Source: Saprospiraceae bacterium (lineage in GTDB: Bacteria; Bacteroidota; Bacteroidia; Chitinophagales; Saprospiraceae). From it: a DNA stretch of 64,000 bases. The stretch covers positions 372,001 to 436,000 of the forward strand of contig JADJTQ010000003.1 of the NCBI GenBank assembly GCA_016711125.1. Direction: 5' to 3'. A program made the translations under genes and the position numbers. Numbering within the stretch: position 1 is the stretch's first letter; each line of letters opens with the position of its first letter. A model generated the notes under the pieces. The model worked only from the letters and a program-made list of their open reading frames with translations, had not been told where the DNA came from and did no database searches. Shown in pieces: positions 35,036 through 45,185 of the stretch.

Positions 35036-36645
35036 TTCTATTTTGTCCACGGATTTTCACGGATGTCACGGATTTCCAGGGATTGTTGATCAGCGGATAA
35101 GCGTGATTTACACAGATTTTCGTGGATCGTTGATCTACATGTCGTTCCAGGGTAAGAAATTATCCGCGTTAATTAGTGGCCAGAAGCGGATAAGCATACG
35201 AACAGTTTTGGTGATCAATAACGTTCTATTTTGTCCACTGATTTACACAGACTACTGATCTAAAAGGCTTTATCATGAAAAGAAATCATCCGTGTTAATT
35301 AGCGACCATCAGCGGATAAACATACGAACAGTTTTGGTGATTGATAACATTTTATTTGTCCATGGATTCACGAATATTTTGGCAGATTGTTGATCTAAAT
35401 GTCTTCCTGGCGTAAAAAATCATCCGTGTTAATTAGTGACCATCAGTGGATAAGCAATGCTACTGGTTTTGGCCGATTAACATTCTGTTTTGTGAATGGA
35501 TTTTCGCAGATTTTCACGGATTGCTGATCTAAAAGGCTTTATCATGAAGAGAAATCATCCGCGTTAATTAGCGGCCATCAGTGGATAAGTAATGCTACGA
35601 TTTTTCGTAGATCAATAGCACTATATTTTGTCCACTGATTTACACAGATTTCCACGGATTGTTGATCAGCGGATAAGCGTGATTTACGCAGATTTCCGCG
35701 GATTGTTTATCTAAATGTCTTTCAATTGAAAAAAATCATCCGTGTTAGTTAGTGGCCATCAGTGGATAAGCGTACGACCGGGTTTGGCGATCAATAACAT
35801 TTTATTTGTCCATGGATTCACGAATATTTTGGCAGATTGTTGATCTAAATGTCTTCCTGGCGTAAAAAATCATCCGTGTTAATTAGTGAACATCAGTGGA
35901 TAAGCAATGCTACTGGTTTTGGCCGATCAACATTCTGTTTTGTGAATGGATTTTCACAGATTTCCACGGATTGTTGATCTTAATGTCTTTCTATTGTAAA
36001 AAATCATCCGTGTTAATTAGCGGCCATCAGTGGATAAGCGTACGACCGGGTTTGGTATAGCAAAAACATTCATTTTGTCCACGGATTTCCACAGATTTCC
36101 ACGGATTGTTGATCTAAACGTCTTTCTAGTGAAAAAAATCATCCGTGTTAATTAGTGGCCCTCAGTGGATAAGCAAGTACCTGTTTTGGTATAGCAAAAA
36201 CATGCTATTTGTCCACGGATTTCCACAGATTTCCACGGATTGTTTCCAAGGATCCTATGGAAAAAAACTATCCGCATTTATTAGCGGCATCAGCGGATAA
36301 GCACACCACCTGTTTTGGTAGAGCAAAAACATTCATTTTGTCCACGGATTTCCACAGATTTCCACGGATTGTTGATCTAAATGTCTTTCTATTGAAAAAA
36401 TCATCCGTGTTAATTAGTGGCCATCAGTGGATAAGCGTACGACCGGGTTTGGTATAGCAAAAACATGCTATTTGTCCACGGATTTATACTGATGTTCACG
36501 GATTGTTTATCTAAATGTCTTTCCAGAGAAAAAAATCATCCGTGTCAATTAGCGACCATCAGTGGATAAGTATTCGACTAGTTTTGGTAGATCAAAAACA
36601 TGGATATTGTCCACGAACTTCCACAGATTTCCGCGGATTCCCAAT
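35036..36645 (+). repeat. Minisatellite: about 12 imperfect copies of a ~135-bp unit
   Basis: The word TTGTCCAC(G/T)GA or a close variant recurs at 35043, 35230, 35357, 35493, 35630, 35807, 35940, 36076, 36211, 36338, 36473 and 36608. Typical spacing is 127-137 bp; two larger steps (187 and 177) contain extra inserted segments. Each unit carries CCACAGATTTCCACGGATT, then ATCATCCGTGTTAATTAG and CATCAGTGGATAAG. The region 34988-36710 (1.7 kb) contains no recognised gene; short frames in it (MSTDFHRFPRIV type) are products of the repeat. Similar sequence is common in intergenic DNA of Bacteroidota as far as I know. The copies differ most in the middle. Confidence 0.9.
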
Positions 36646-36710
36646 ATCACCCATCGGGGTGAGTAGGGGATCTATTCGATGTACTACCTTTAATCCTAAA
36701 TTGCAACAAA

Positions 36711-37538
36711 ATGAAAGTTATTACACTTTTACTCCTGATGACAGTAGCATTGCAAGTGCAGGCTCAGCCTTTGATCTATAATCTCGACACCTCCGAGTTT
36801 AGTATTCTTAAGAGTCCCAGTGATACCATTCTGAAGGCTGGAAATAGAATCCAATCTTACAAAAATTTTCGGGTTCAAAGTGATGCGTCTTCCGGGTATA
36901 TCAATCTGGTATCGCAACTAAATCCCAATATCCTCTTATATGATGCTGATTTGAATCGAAATGTCGAATTGCTCAGCAATTTTAATGGTAGTGGAGCAGT
37001 CAAGGTATACCATCATAATGCTAATGGCATTGAGGTCAGTAAGATCGAGCTGATTAGCAATTTCGCACAAACCGAAGATTCCAGGATCATCACGGATGAA
37101 ATTGAAATACAGGGTGGATCAGATCTTGCCGAACTCTTTGAAATCACTGGGTTATCCGAAAAGATTAAACCCGGCATGCTAGTTTCTCTTGATCCCACGG
37201 CAGCTGGTAAATTACGGCAAACTCAATCCAGTTATGACCCATTTATCGCCGGAGTGGTTTCCGGAGCCAATGGAATCAAACCCGGAATTTTGATGGGCCA
37301 ACATGGCACCATTGCCCATGGTGAAGAACTCGTGACTATCTCGGGCCGCACCTACATCACTTGCAACACGACTGGTGGTTCGATCAGAATCGGTGACCTT
37401 CTAACCAGTTCAAACGTGCCGGGAGAAGCAATGAGGGCAGGAAAAATGCGAAAAGCAAGAGGAGCCATTATTGGTAAGGCAATGAGCAATCTCGAAGAAG
37501 GTGAAGGCTATGTTCTAGTATTGGTCAATCTGCAGTAG
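36711..37538 (+). CDS. Secreted protein with autotransporter/tail-fibre-like C-terminal domain
   Basis: A 275-residue protein with a Sec signal peptide (LLLLMTVALQVQAQP). The middle is beta-rich. Residues ~140-275 match a domain seen in tail-fibre and secreted proteins: 'DLAELFEITGLSEKIKPGMLVSLDP' split here, then 'YDPFIAGVVSGANGIKPG', 'VTISGRTYITC', 'GDLLTSSNVPGEAMRAG' and 'GAIIGKAMSNLEEGEGYVLVLV'. The domain likely forms a trimeric beta-structure; its function is not established. A 41-nt gap separates it from the propeller gene downstream, so the two are probably co-transcribed and may be exported together. Confidence 0.6.
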   Translation: MKVITLLLLMTVALQVQAQPLIYNLDTSEFSILKSPSDTILKAGNRIQSYKNFRVQSDASSGYINLVSQLNPNILLYDADLNRNVELLSNFNGSGAVKVYHHNANGIEVSKIELISNFAQTEDSRIITDEIEIQGGSDLAELFEITGLSEKIKPGMLVSLDPTAAGKLRQTQSSYDPFIAGVVSGANGIKPGILMGQHGTIAHGEELVTISGRTYITCNTTGGSIRIGDLLTSSNVPGEAMRAGKMRKARGAIIGKAMSNLEEGEGYVLVLVNLQ

Positions 37539-37579
37539 CCGATAGTTGTTCTGCCATTCCAAATTCTAAATGATATCGA

Positions 37580-40090
37580 ATGAAAAAATATAGATTCTTG
37601 TTGTCTCTGGCAGTGATTTGCTTAGCTGCTGTTTTGTGGACATTTCACTTTGAGAGATCTGAACAAGAGGAGGGAAATTTTGAAACAGCCAATGGCCGAT
37701 ACGAGTGGAGGTTGATGATGCGTGGTGGCAGTTGGGAACCGGAGAAAGTCCTGGCCGCCAAAGAATATCTGAAACAGCATCAATTACCTTCAGAAAAGAA
37801 TCATAAGCGCGATGCTGGCCTTAATGAGTGGACCGAACTCGGGCCCGGCAATTACTCAGGTAGGGTTCGTGCCATCGCCGTGCATCCCTCCGATCCAGAT
37901 ATCATTTTTGCAGGAGGAGTAAGTGGAGGCATTTGGAAAACGACTAATGCTGGCACAACCTGGACTTCGTTAAATGATTTTCTCCCCAGCTTGTCGGTTA
38001 CTTGTATCTTAATCCATCCAACGTCACCTGACACGATGTATGTATCTACGGGTGAAGCCTTTACGACAGGCACTGCACCTGGTGCAGGAATTTTTAAATC
38101 AACCAATGGAGGCAATACCTGGAACTTAATTAGTGCATTGGACCCCGATAATTTGACAGGTTATTACTGGATCAATAAATTGGTTTTTCACCCCTCAGAC
38201 CGAACGATCTTATTCGCTGCCGCGGGAGGTTCTTTCCAAAATTCACCAGGAGGGTGTGGGGAGATTTATAAAATAACCGGAAGCGGAGGGCAGATTTTCG
38301 ATCTTGGAGCTAGTAATATATGCGCGGGAACTGGAATTTCAGTCGCAGTATCTGGAAGTGATCCAAATAGGATCTATGGTTCTTTCAGTGGAGGTTTGGT
38401 GGTCTCTTCGAATGGAGGAATTACCTGGGATCTGCAAGATGTCTCAGAAGGTTTTATTGCAAATCCAGGAAGAGTTGAAATAGCGATTGATCCAGCCAAT
38501 CAATCAAGGGTATACGCTCTTTGTCAAAACCCATCTACCTTGTCAGGCTACCTGTTGAAAAGCATCGACGCAGGAGAAAGTTGGACTACCGTCAATCCAG
38601 TTTTACCCATATTTGACCCAGGCAATGGCAAAAATCAAGGATGGTATGATAATGTAGTTTGGGTAGACCCAACCAATGCAGACATCATTATTATTGGTGG
38701 GGTAGATTTATGGCGGAGTACAAATGGTGGAACGAGTTTCTTGCCAATTTCGGACGGTCCTGAATACTATAATGGATTATCCGCGCATGCCGATCAGCAT
38801 ATTATCGTTGCTGCCAGTGATTACGGACCCACGAATAAGAAAGTATATATCGGTAATGACGGAGGAATTGTTTCTACTGATAACATAGCAACTGCATCCG
38901 TCACAGTCGGATGGAATATTTTAAATGGAAATACTTTTGGCACTACTCAATTTTATGCCAGCGGAACGGAAGGCCAGAATCCCAATAAATTAATTGGAGG
39001 AAGCCAGGACAATGGAATACTCATGTCGATCGATAATGGAACTACCTGGACACACGAGATTGGCGGCGATGGTGGTTATTGCGGATTTTCTCCGACCTCT
39101 GATCTGATTTACGCGTCAACCCAATTAGGTAGATTTTATGTACATGGTCTTGGCGCCTTAATAGGCTGGCATCCATTCGAGGATCTTGACGTGATCGATA
39201 CCAGTCTTTTTATTGCACCCATGCGCATATTTCCTAATGATGGGAATAAGGTTTTGATGGGAGGAGAGCATCTGTGGTACCGGGATATTAATGGTCCTGG
39301 GTCGATTGATGTCGGTCCTGCATCAGTGACCAATCGATTTATAAGTGCTATCGATATAGCAGCTGATAGCTCATTGGTGGTGATAGGATATAGCAGTGGA
39401 GAAATCTATAAAGCCGTACCAGGTGTTTGGAGTTGGACACCCCTTCCAATAGCAATTACCAATTGTTTTTGGTCTGGACCCGTTACCGATATTGCGATTC
39501 ATCCCATGGATTTTAATCGCATTATGGTGTCACGTGGTGGCTACCAGGATTGCAATATAGCCTATACCAACAATGCAGGTGCCAGCTGGGAGTCTCGTTC
39601 AGATGGTATTCCTGCTTTACATGTTAACTGTCTGACCTGGCACCCGGATATTGGCAACTGGCTATATGCGGGAACCGACCTGGGGGTGATGGCATCGGAA
39701 GATAACGGTCAAAACTGGAATGTGATGGGCAATTTTGGCACTAGCGATGGCCCGGCCTTTGTAGAGGTTACCGAGATATCCTTTGCCTGGGCTTCCGTTT
39801 TTGGCACACGGACAATGACAGCCACAACTTACGGGCGAGGTATTTGGAAAACTTCAACCGCTGTGAGGGAAGATATTTATGTCGATGAGGATTGCGTTAA
39901 TTGTGAAGTAGGGACCCAGTCTTTTCCATACAAAACCGTTTCAGAAGCTGACAGTGCTCAGGCTCACGGTCAAAATTGGACCTTCGATGCCGGCACCTAT
40001 CCCGTACCCACAAATAACAAGGTAGTAATTGACAAAAAGATTGGTGAAATTAAGACACCCAATGGAGCGGTGATTATTGGACAGAATTAA
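37580..40090 (+). CDS. Secreted BNR/sortilin-like beta-propeller protein
   Basis: An 836-residue protein with an N-terminal hydrophobic segment (about 5-22). At least ten BNR/Asp-box repeats of the form SxDxGxxW are seen, for example 'TTNAGTTWTS', 'STNGGNTWNL', 'SSNGGITWDL', 'SIDAGESWTT', 'SIDNGTTWTH', 'TNNAGASWES' and 'SEDNGQNWNV'. This predicts one or two large beta-propellers of the Vps10/sortilin type. After about residue 770 it enters what looks like the start of a right-handed beta-helix ('VDEDCVNCEVGTQSFPYKTV') and then stops at 'GAVIIGQN' without a type IX sorting domain, so it may be shortened at the 3' end. Binding or hydrolysis of a glycan is possible, not shown. Confidence 0.75.
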   Translation: MKKYRFLLSLAVICLAAVLWTFHFERSEQEEGNFETANGRYEWRLMMRGGSWEPEKVLAAKEYLKQHQLPSEKNHKRDAGLNEWTELGPGNYSGRVRAIAVHPSDPDIIFAGGVSGGIWKTTNAGTTWTSLNDFLPSLSVTCILIHPTSPDTMYVSTGEAFTTGTAPGAGIFKSTNGGNTWNLISALDPDNLTGYYWINKLVFHPSDRTILFAAAGGSFQNSPGGCGEIYKITGSGGQIFDLGASNICAGTGISVAVSGSDPNRIYGSFSGGLVVSSNGGITWDLQDVSEGFIANPGRVEIAIDPANQSRVYALCQNPSTLSGYLLKSIDAGESWTTVNPVLPIFDPGNGKNQGWYDNVVWVDPTNADIIIIGGVDLWRSTNGGTSFLPISDGPEYYNGLSAHADQHIIVAASDYGPTNKKVYIGNDGGIVSTDNIATASVTVGWNILNGNTFGTTQFYASGTEGQNPNKLIGGSQDNGILMSIDNGTTWTHEIGGDGGYCGFSPTSDLIYASTQLGRFYVHGLGALIGWHPFEDLDVIDTSLFIAPMRIFPNDGNKVLMGGEHLWYRDINGPGSIDVGPASVTNRFISAIDIAADSSLVVIGYSSGEIYKAVPGVWSWTPLPIAITNCFWSGPVTDIAIHPMDFNRIMVSRGGYQDCNIAYTNNAGASWESRSDGIPALHVNCLTWHPDIGNWLYAGTDLGVMASEDNGQNWNVMGNFGTSDGPAFVEVTEISFAWASVFGTRTMTATTYGRGIWKTSTAVREDIYVDEDCVNCEVGTQSFPYKTVSEADSAQAHGQNWTFDAGTYPVPTNNKVVIDKKIGEIKTPNGAVIIGQN

Positions 40091-40213
40091 TAGTGACTGG
40101 CAATTTATTGCAAGATTGAAAATTCATTGGTTGTTAATTCACTTTAGATGATAGCAACCAAGACGCTATCGCTAATTTTGTTTAGGGAGTTAAAAATTAA
40201 GGGTTACGATCCA

Positions 40214-40229
40214 AGGGGTCAAGACCCCT
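40214..40229. repeat. Short hairpin AGGGGTC-AA-GACCCCT
   Basis: A perfect 7-bp inverted repeat with a 2-nt centre, in the spacer between the propeller and amylase genes (convergent). It resembles the CAAGGGGTCATGACCCC palindromes at 3.3 and 3.9 kb, with AA replacing AT at the centre, followed by a further GTCGGGATATCATGACCC stretch. It could act in termination of either gene. Confidence 0.4.
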
Positions 40230-40241
40230 GGAGTCGGGATA

Positions 40242-42104
40242 TCATGACCCAGTGGAGGTCAATTGCAGAATCAATGCTGATCGCGGATCCAATGACAAAG
40301 AATCTCCCAAATTCATCTTTTTATCACTAATGATTTCTGTCGCAGATGTGGTATTTCCGATTGAAGATTGAAACCTCCGCAGGTCAAGATTAAATGCTTC
40401 TTTATTTTTATTTAAAACAACCATGATTTTTTCGTGGTCGAGATATCGGAAATAAACATAGACTCCATCCTTTGGTATATAGTGCATGAGATGACCCTGC
40501 TGGATAGATTTTTTATCTTTGCGCCAGTTGGCGAGCTTTTTGATAAATTGTTGCGCCTCTTTTTGCTGATCGGTAAGATCGGCACCAGTGAAAGCGTTTA
40601 CAGCATCGCCCTCCCAACCACCAGGAAAATCGGAGCGGATGATCCCGTGACTCTCAGTGCCTTTATTACTCATTAATATTTCGGTGCCATAATAAAGCTG
40701 AGGTATGCCACGCATAGTCATAATATAAGTGATGGCCATCTTAAAAAGATCATAATCTTCATTAAGCTGAGTGAATACCCTGCTCATGTCATGATTGTCG
40801 GGAAATATCACCAGATTATTCGGATCCGGATATAAATAGTCATTGCCGATATTTTCATACAATTTGACTAGACCTTGACCCCACGCTTCATCTTCACGCA
40901 GGGCTTGATGCAAATTACTATTCATCGGAAAATCCATGAGACTTGGCAAACAAGAGGTGTATCCATCGTGATTTATTTTTCCCCGCTGCCAATAACTTAT
41001 AATCGTTTTGTCCATCACCCATTCTTCACCCACAATATTAAAGTTGGGGTACTCATTCATGATCGCACAAGTCCAGTTGGTGAGAAATTCCCGAAAAGCG
41101 TACGAATAAGTGTCTTGCCTGATTCCCGCTAATTTGGCATACTCGATCCACCAAATTGAATTTTGAATTAAATAAGTGGCCATAAAAGGATTTCGCTGAT
41201 TGAGATCGGGCATCGTCGGAACAAACCAACCCTCCACCATTTCCTTTCGATCGGTGGGTGCTGTATAAGGGTCGAATAGGGAAATCTTACGATGATTGGT
41301 TTCCTGGTATGGTTTGCCGTAATAATTAATCCAATCATCAGAAGGCGGGTCTTGCATCCACCAATGCTCAGAACCGCAGTGATTGACAATCATATCCATG
41401 ATCAGCTTGATCCCCATTTGGTTGGCTTTATTTGCCAATTCGACATATTCTTCATTGCTGCCAAATCTTGGATCTACCTTGTAATAATCGGTGGTTGCAT
41501 AGCCATGATAAGACCATTGTGGTTGATCATTTTCCAATACGGGATTAAGCCATATAGCAGTAAATCCCATGTCTTTAAAATAGTCCAGATGGTCAACAAT
41601 ACCCTGAATATCACCACCATGTCTGCCGTATTCCAATGATCGGTTTTTACCTTCTTTCAAACCCGGAGCCTCGTCATTTTCCGGATTACCGTTGATAAAT
41701 CGATCCGGAGTAATTAAATAAATCAGGTCAGAATTATTAAAGCCCCCTCTTTCGGCAGATTCTTTTTCGCGTTTTCTCAATTCATATTGGAATGAAATTT
41801 TAATTTCTGCATTTTCCAGCAATTGAATTTCATAAATCCCGGGTTCAGCTTCAAATCCAATTTCCAGATCAATAAAAAGGTAATTGTTGTTAGTTAGTTG
41901 GTGAGTTGCCTTAAGCACCAGACCTTTTCCACTAATTTGGGGTTTTAAACCGATAATATCTTCGCCATAGAGCATCAATTGCAATTTTTGGTTCTTCATG
42001 CCTGTCCACCAAAAGGGAGGCTCTACCCGGTCGATCCTTTGAGCCTGCACCATCGAAGTCGATAGAAAGATAAAAACAAAGGTAAGAGTGCTTGAAATTT
42101 TCAT
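40242..42104 (-). CDS. GH13 alpha-amylase family protein (neopullulanase/cyclomaltodextrinase-like)
   Basis: A 620-residue enzyme with a Sec signal peptide (FVFIFLSTSMVQAQ). Residues ~25-125 form an N-terminal beta domain as in neopullulanases ('RVEPPFWWTGMKNQKLQLMLYG', cut here). The GH13 barrel shows 'IMDMIVNHCGSEHWWM' (region I), 'GIRQDTYSYA' with nucleophile Asp at about 331, 'VGEEWV' with acid Glu at about 360, and 'FPDNHDMSRV' (third Asp). A beta-domain C closes it. It would cut starch-like or cyclodextrin alpha-1,4-glucans in the periplasm, as SusA does. It is divergent from the sulfatase at 42225 over a 120-bp promoter region. No SusCD genes are adjacent. Confidence 0.9.
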   Translation of the reverse strand: MKISSTLTFVFIFLSTSMVQAQRIDRVEPPFWWTGMKNQKLQLMLYGEDIIGLKPQISGKGLVLKATHQLTNNNYLFIDLEIGFEAEPGIYEIQLLENAEIKISFQYELRKREKESAERGGFNNSDLIYLITPDRFINGNPENDEAPGLKEGKNRSLEYGRHGGDIQGIVDHLDYFKDMGFTAIWLNPVLENDQPQWSYHGYATTDYYKVDPRFGSNEEYVELANKANQMGIKLIMDMIVNHCGSEHWWMQDPPSDDWINYYGKPYQETNHRKISLFDPYTAPTDRKEMVEGWFVPTMPDLNQRNPFMATYLIQNSIWWIEYAKLAGIRQDTYSYAFREFLTNWTCAIMNEYPNFNIVGEEWVMDKTIISYWQRGKINHDGYTSCLPSLMDFPMNSNLHQALREDEAWGQGLVKLYENIGNDYLYPDPNNLVIFPDNHDMSRVFTQLNEDYDLFKMAITYIMTMRGIPQLYYGTEILMSNKGTESHGIIRSDFPGGWEGDAVNAFTGADLTDQQKEAQQFIKKLANWRKDKKSIQQGHLMHYIPKDGVYVYFRYLDHEKIMVVLNKNKEAFNLDLRRFQSSIGNTTSATEIISDKKMNLGDSLSLDPRSALILQLTSTGS

Positions 42105-42224
42105 GAGATGCTTTCTTTACTTTCAGAGGCAAGTTATTGCTTTTTTCCAGTGTCTTCTGCACCCTCCGCGCTTTTCCGCTGACTTCATTTTTTTTATCTT
42201 GGTGCCTAATCGAACTGAACAACC

Positions 42225-43668
42225 ATGATTAATTTCTTTCTTAAGATTTCTGTTTTTCTGCTTTTGTCAATATGGAGCTGTAATCCGTCTACTCCTAAAG
42301 AGGCGAAAGAAGTAGTTAACAAACCCAATATCATTTATATAGTAGCTGATGATTTAGGTTATGGTGATCTCAGTTGTTATGGCCAGTCGAAGTTTGAAAC
42401 TCCCAATATTGATCGAATAGCCACTGAAGGCATGTTATTTACAGACCATTATGCGGGTACCACGGTTTGCGCTCCATCTCGATGTGCTCTGATGACTGGT
42501 ATGCATACAGGGCATACATTCATCCGCGGTAATAAAGAATGGAAACCCGAAGGACAGTGGCCTATACCTGACTCTGCCTACACGATTCCTGAGATGTTAA
42601 AAAAGGAGGGGTATGCTACAGGGGCTTTTGGTAAATGGGGACTTGGATTTGTTGGGACTTCCGGCGATCCCAACAGGCAAGGTTTTGACCGCTTTTTCGG
42701 ATATAATTGTCAGCGACTGGCCCATAACTATTATCCGGATCATTTATGGAATAATGTTGATAAAGTCATTCTGGATGGCAATAAGGATAGAGGTACTGCT
42801 GATTATGCACCCATGATCATACATCAGCAGGCCTTAAATTTCATCCGAGAGAATAAGGAACACCCATTTTTCTTTTTACCCCTCGGTTGTACCGCATGCT
42901 GAACTTGCTGCTCCTGAAAAATATCTTGCAAAATTCAGAGGTAAATTCTTACCCGAAACTCAATATAAAGGTGTCGACGAAGAAGCGGATTACAGGATGG
43001 GTCCTTATGGATCACAGACAGAATGTCACGCTGCCTTTGCCGCCATGGTATCCATCTTAGATGATCAGGTGGGTGAGATCCTGGATCTTGTCACTTCACT
43101 TGGCCTGGATGATAACACCATCATCATGTTTACCTCAGACAATGGACCACATTTGGAAGGAGGAGCGGATCCTGATTATTTCGACAGCAATGGTCCCTTT
43201 ACCGGATATAAACGAGACCTTTATGAGGGAGGCATCCGGGTCCCAATGCTAGTCAAATGGAAAAATCACATTGCTGCTGGGAGCAAGACCGGGCATCCTT
43301 CCGCTTTTTGGGATCTCATGCCTACCCTCGCCGACTTGTTAAATATCCAGGTTGCAAATGCTACCGACGGGATTTCTTTTTTACCTACATTACTAAGTAG
43401 TAGTGATCAAAAGAAACATGAATATCTCTATTGGGAATTTCATGAAAAAGGAGGTAGACAAGCATTACGTAAAGATGATTGGAAAATAGTGCGATATGAT
43501 ATTGAGAAAGATCCTCAAGGTGGCATTCAATTATTTAATTTAAAGGATGATCCATCGGAAAGCAGAGATCTTGCCAAAGATCATCCCGAAAGATTAGAGC
43601 AATTAATTCAATTAATGGCGAATGCAAGAGTGCCCAATGATGACTTTAGATTTCCAGGGGAAAATTAG
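42225..43668 (+). CDS. Arylsulfatase-type sulfatase, one frameshift
   Basis: Two frames give one sulfatase of about 480 residues. It has a lipobox (LLSIWSC), a metal site 'YIVADDLGYGDLSCYG', the CAPSR motif at Cys82 (formylglycine precursor), 'GAFGKWGLGFVG' and, in the second frame, 'IIMFTSDNGPHLEG' and 'GYKRDLYEGGIRVPM'. The first frame stops after 'HPFFFLPLGC' at 42902. Deleting one T from the T5 run at about 42873 gives HPFFFYPSVVPHAELAAP, the normal family sequence, and joins the frame that runs to 43668. It probably removes sulfate from a plant or algal glycan. It is followed by an overlapping second sulfatase gene. Confidence 0.85.
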
Positions 43669-45076
43669 GTTGGTGCAAAATTACAGCATAGCTTTTATTC
43701 TGCTTTTTGTTTTTGCCAGGGGAAATGCTCAAGTTGAAACGCCAAATATTATTCTAATCAATGTCGATGATCTAGGTTGGAAGGATCTGGGAATCTATGG
43801 GAGTCAAGTGTACCAGACGCCTAATATTGATCGACTGGCTCAAGAAGGCATATTATTTACTCAGGCTTATTCTGCGGCGGCCAATTGTGCTCCGAGCCGG
43901 GCTTGCATGCTCACTGGCTTGCAGACTTCGAGACATGGCATTTATACCGTGGCAAGCTCCGAACGTGGCAGAACTCAGGACCGAAAGTTAATTCCGGTTA
44001 AGAATACGACGGTACTTGCAGACCGGTTTATTACGATCGCAGAAATGCTTAAAGCGAGTGGTTACCTCACCATGCATATCGGCAAATGGCATCTGGGACA
44101 AGATCCCCGGACTCAGGGATTTGATGAAAATATAGCTGGCACCAATGCTGGCAGTCCATCCACTTATTTTAGTCCTTACAATAACCCTAATTTAGAAGAC
44201 GGTCCTGAGGGCGAATATCTGACGGATAGGTTAACTCGGGAGGCTATTGATTTTATTATAAAAAATAGGACGAGGAAATTCTTTTTATACCTGCCCTACT
44301 TCACGGTACATACACCATTGATGGGAAAGAGTGAAATGGTTAATAAGTACGATATAAAATCAATGCCGCCGGGTCAGCAAAACGTAGTTTACGCCGCAAT
44401 GATTCAGTCTTTAGATGAAAATATGGGTTTATTATTAAATGCCCTTGATCAATATCAGGTGATGGAAAATACCTTGCTGATTTTTACCTCCGATAATGGA
44501 GGTATCTGTCAGGTTTCATCACAATCTCCCCTAAGAGCGGGCAAAGGAAGTTATTATGAAGGTGGCATTAGGGTCCCCTTAATCATTCGGTGGCCAAAGC
44601 ATATCAGTCCAGCAAGTGTGAGCGATATACCAGTTAGCAATCTGGATTTTTTTCCCACCATCAAAGAATTAATTCATTCGGATGTAAATTCAAAATATCC
44701 ATTGGATGGAGTGAATCGGCTGCCGGTTATACTAAACACTGATACTTTAGTTGACCGTGCTTTATATTGGCATTTTCCAATCTATTTGGAAAAATATAAC
44801 GGTTTGGGTGATCAGGCTCACGATACGCTTTTTCGCACAAGGCCGGGGTCGGTGATACGACAGGGAAATTGGAAATTGCATGAATATTTTGAAGACGGAG
44901 TTGTTGAGCTTTTTGATCTTGGTCTTGATTTATCTGAAAGTCATAATCTGATCTCCGATTATCCCGAAATGGCCGATAGCTTGTTACAGGAATTACGCTC
45001 TTGGCGCAAACAAATGAAAGCCCCGGTACCTCTACGCCGCAACCCTAAATTTGTTGAAATTGGCATGCAGAAGTAG
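43622..45076 (+). CDS. Arylsulfatase-type sulfatase
   Basis: A 484-residue sulfatase. 'IILINVDDLGWKDLGIYG' (metal Asp pair), CAPSR at Cys89 counted from 43622, 'HIGKWHLGQDPR', 'YLPYFTVHTPL' and 'LIFTSDNGGICQ' form a complete active site. A Sec signal peptide (IAFILLFVFARGNAQ) is present. The ATG at 43622 overlaps the previous gene by 47 nt; TTG 43670 or GTG 43673 right after its stop would also give a good leader, so the start is open. The two sulfatases differ in sequence and are translated together, suggesting stepwise removal of sulfate groups from one polymer. Confidence 0.88.
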   Translation: MQECPMMTLDFQGKIRLVQNYSIAFILLFVFARGNAQVETPNIILINVDDLGWKDLGIYGSQVYQTPNIDRLAQEGILFTQAYSAAANCAPSRACMLTGLQTSRHGIYTVASSERGRTQDRKLIPVKNTTVLADRFITIAEMLKASGYLTMHIGKWHLGQDPRTQGFDENIAGTNAGSPSTYFSPYNNPNLEDGPEGEYLTDRLTREAIDFIIKNRTRKFFLYLPYFTVHTPLMGKSEMVNKYDIKSMPPGQQNVVYAAMIQSLDENMGLLLNALDQYQVMENTLLIFTSDNGGICQVSSQSPLRAGKGSYYEGGIRVPLIIRWPKHISPASVSDIPVSNLDFFPTIKELIHSDVNSKYPLDGVNRLPVILNTDTLVDRALYWHFPIYLEKYNGLGDQAHDTLFRTRPGSVIRQGNWKLHEYFEDGVVELFDLGLDLSESHNLISDYPEMADSLLQELRSWRKQMKAPVPLRRNPKFVEIGMQK

Positions 45077-45185
45077 CTAGCGCTATTAAGTATCGGTGGT
45101 AGATCCTTGAATAAATTCGATGATAAGCTGCTCCTCATTTTAGATTTTCAACTGTTATCTTGTGGGTAGATAAAACGTTCAGAGT

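Noticed and set aside
35036..36645. CRISPR array or small genes (frames such as MSTDFHRFPRIV)
   Set aside because: The period is ~135 bp and the segments between the conserved words are also repeated, not unique. Frames are short and inconsistent between units.
45150..45180. Bacteroidota -7 promoter (TATCTTG) before the M20 gene
   Set aside because: Only the -7 half resembles TAnnTTTG, with a mismatch, and no -33 TTTG is at the right distance.
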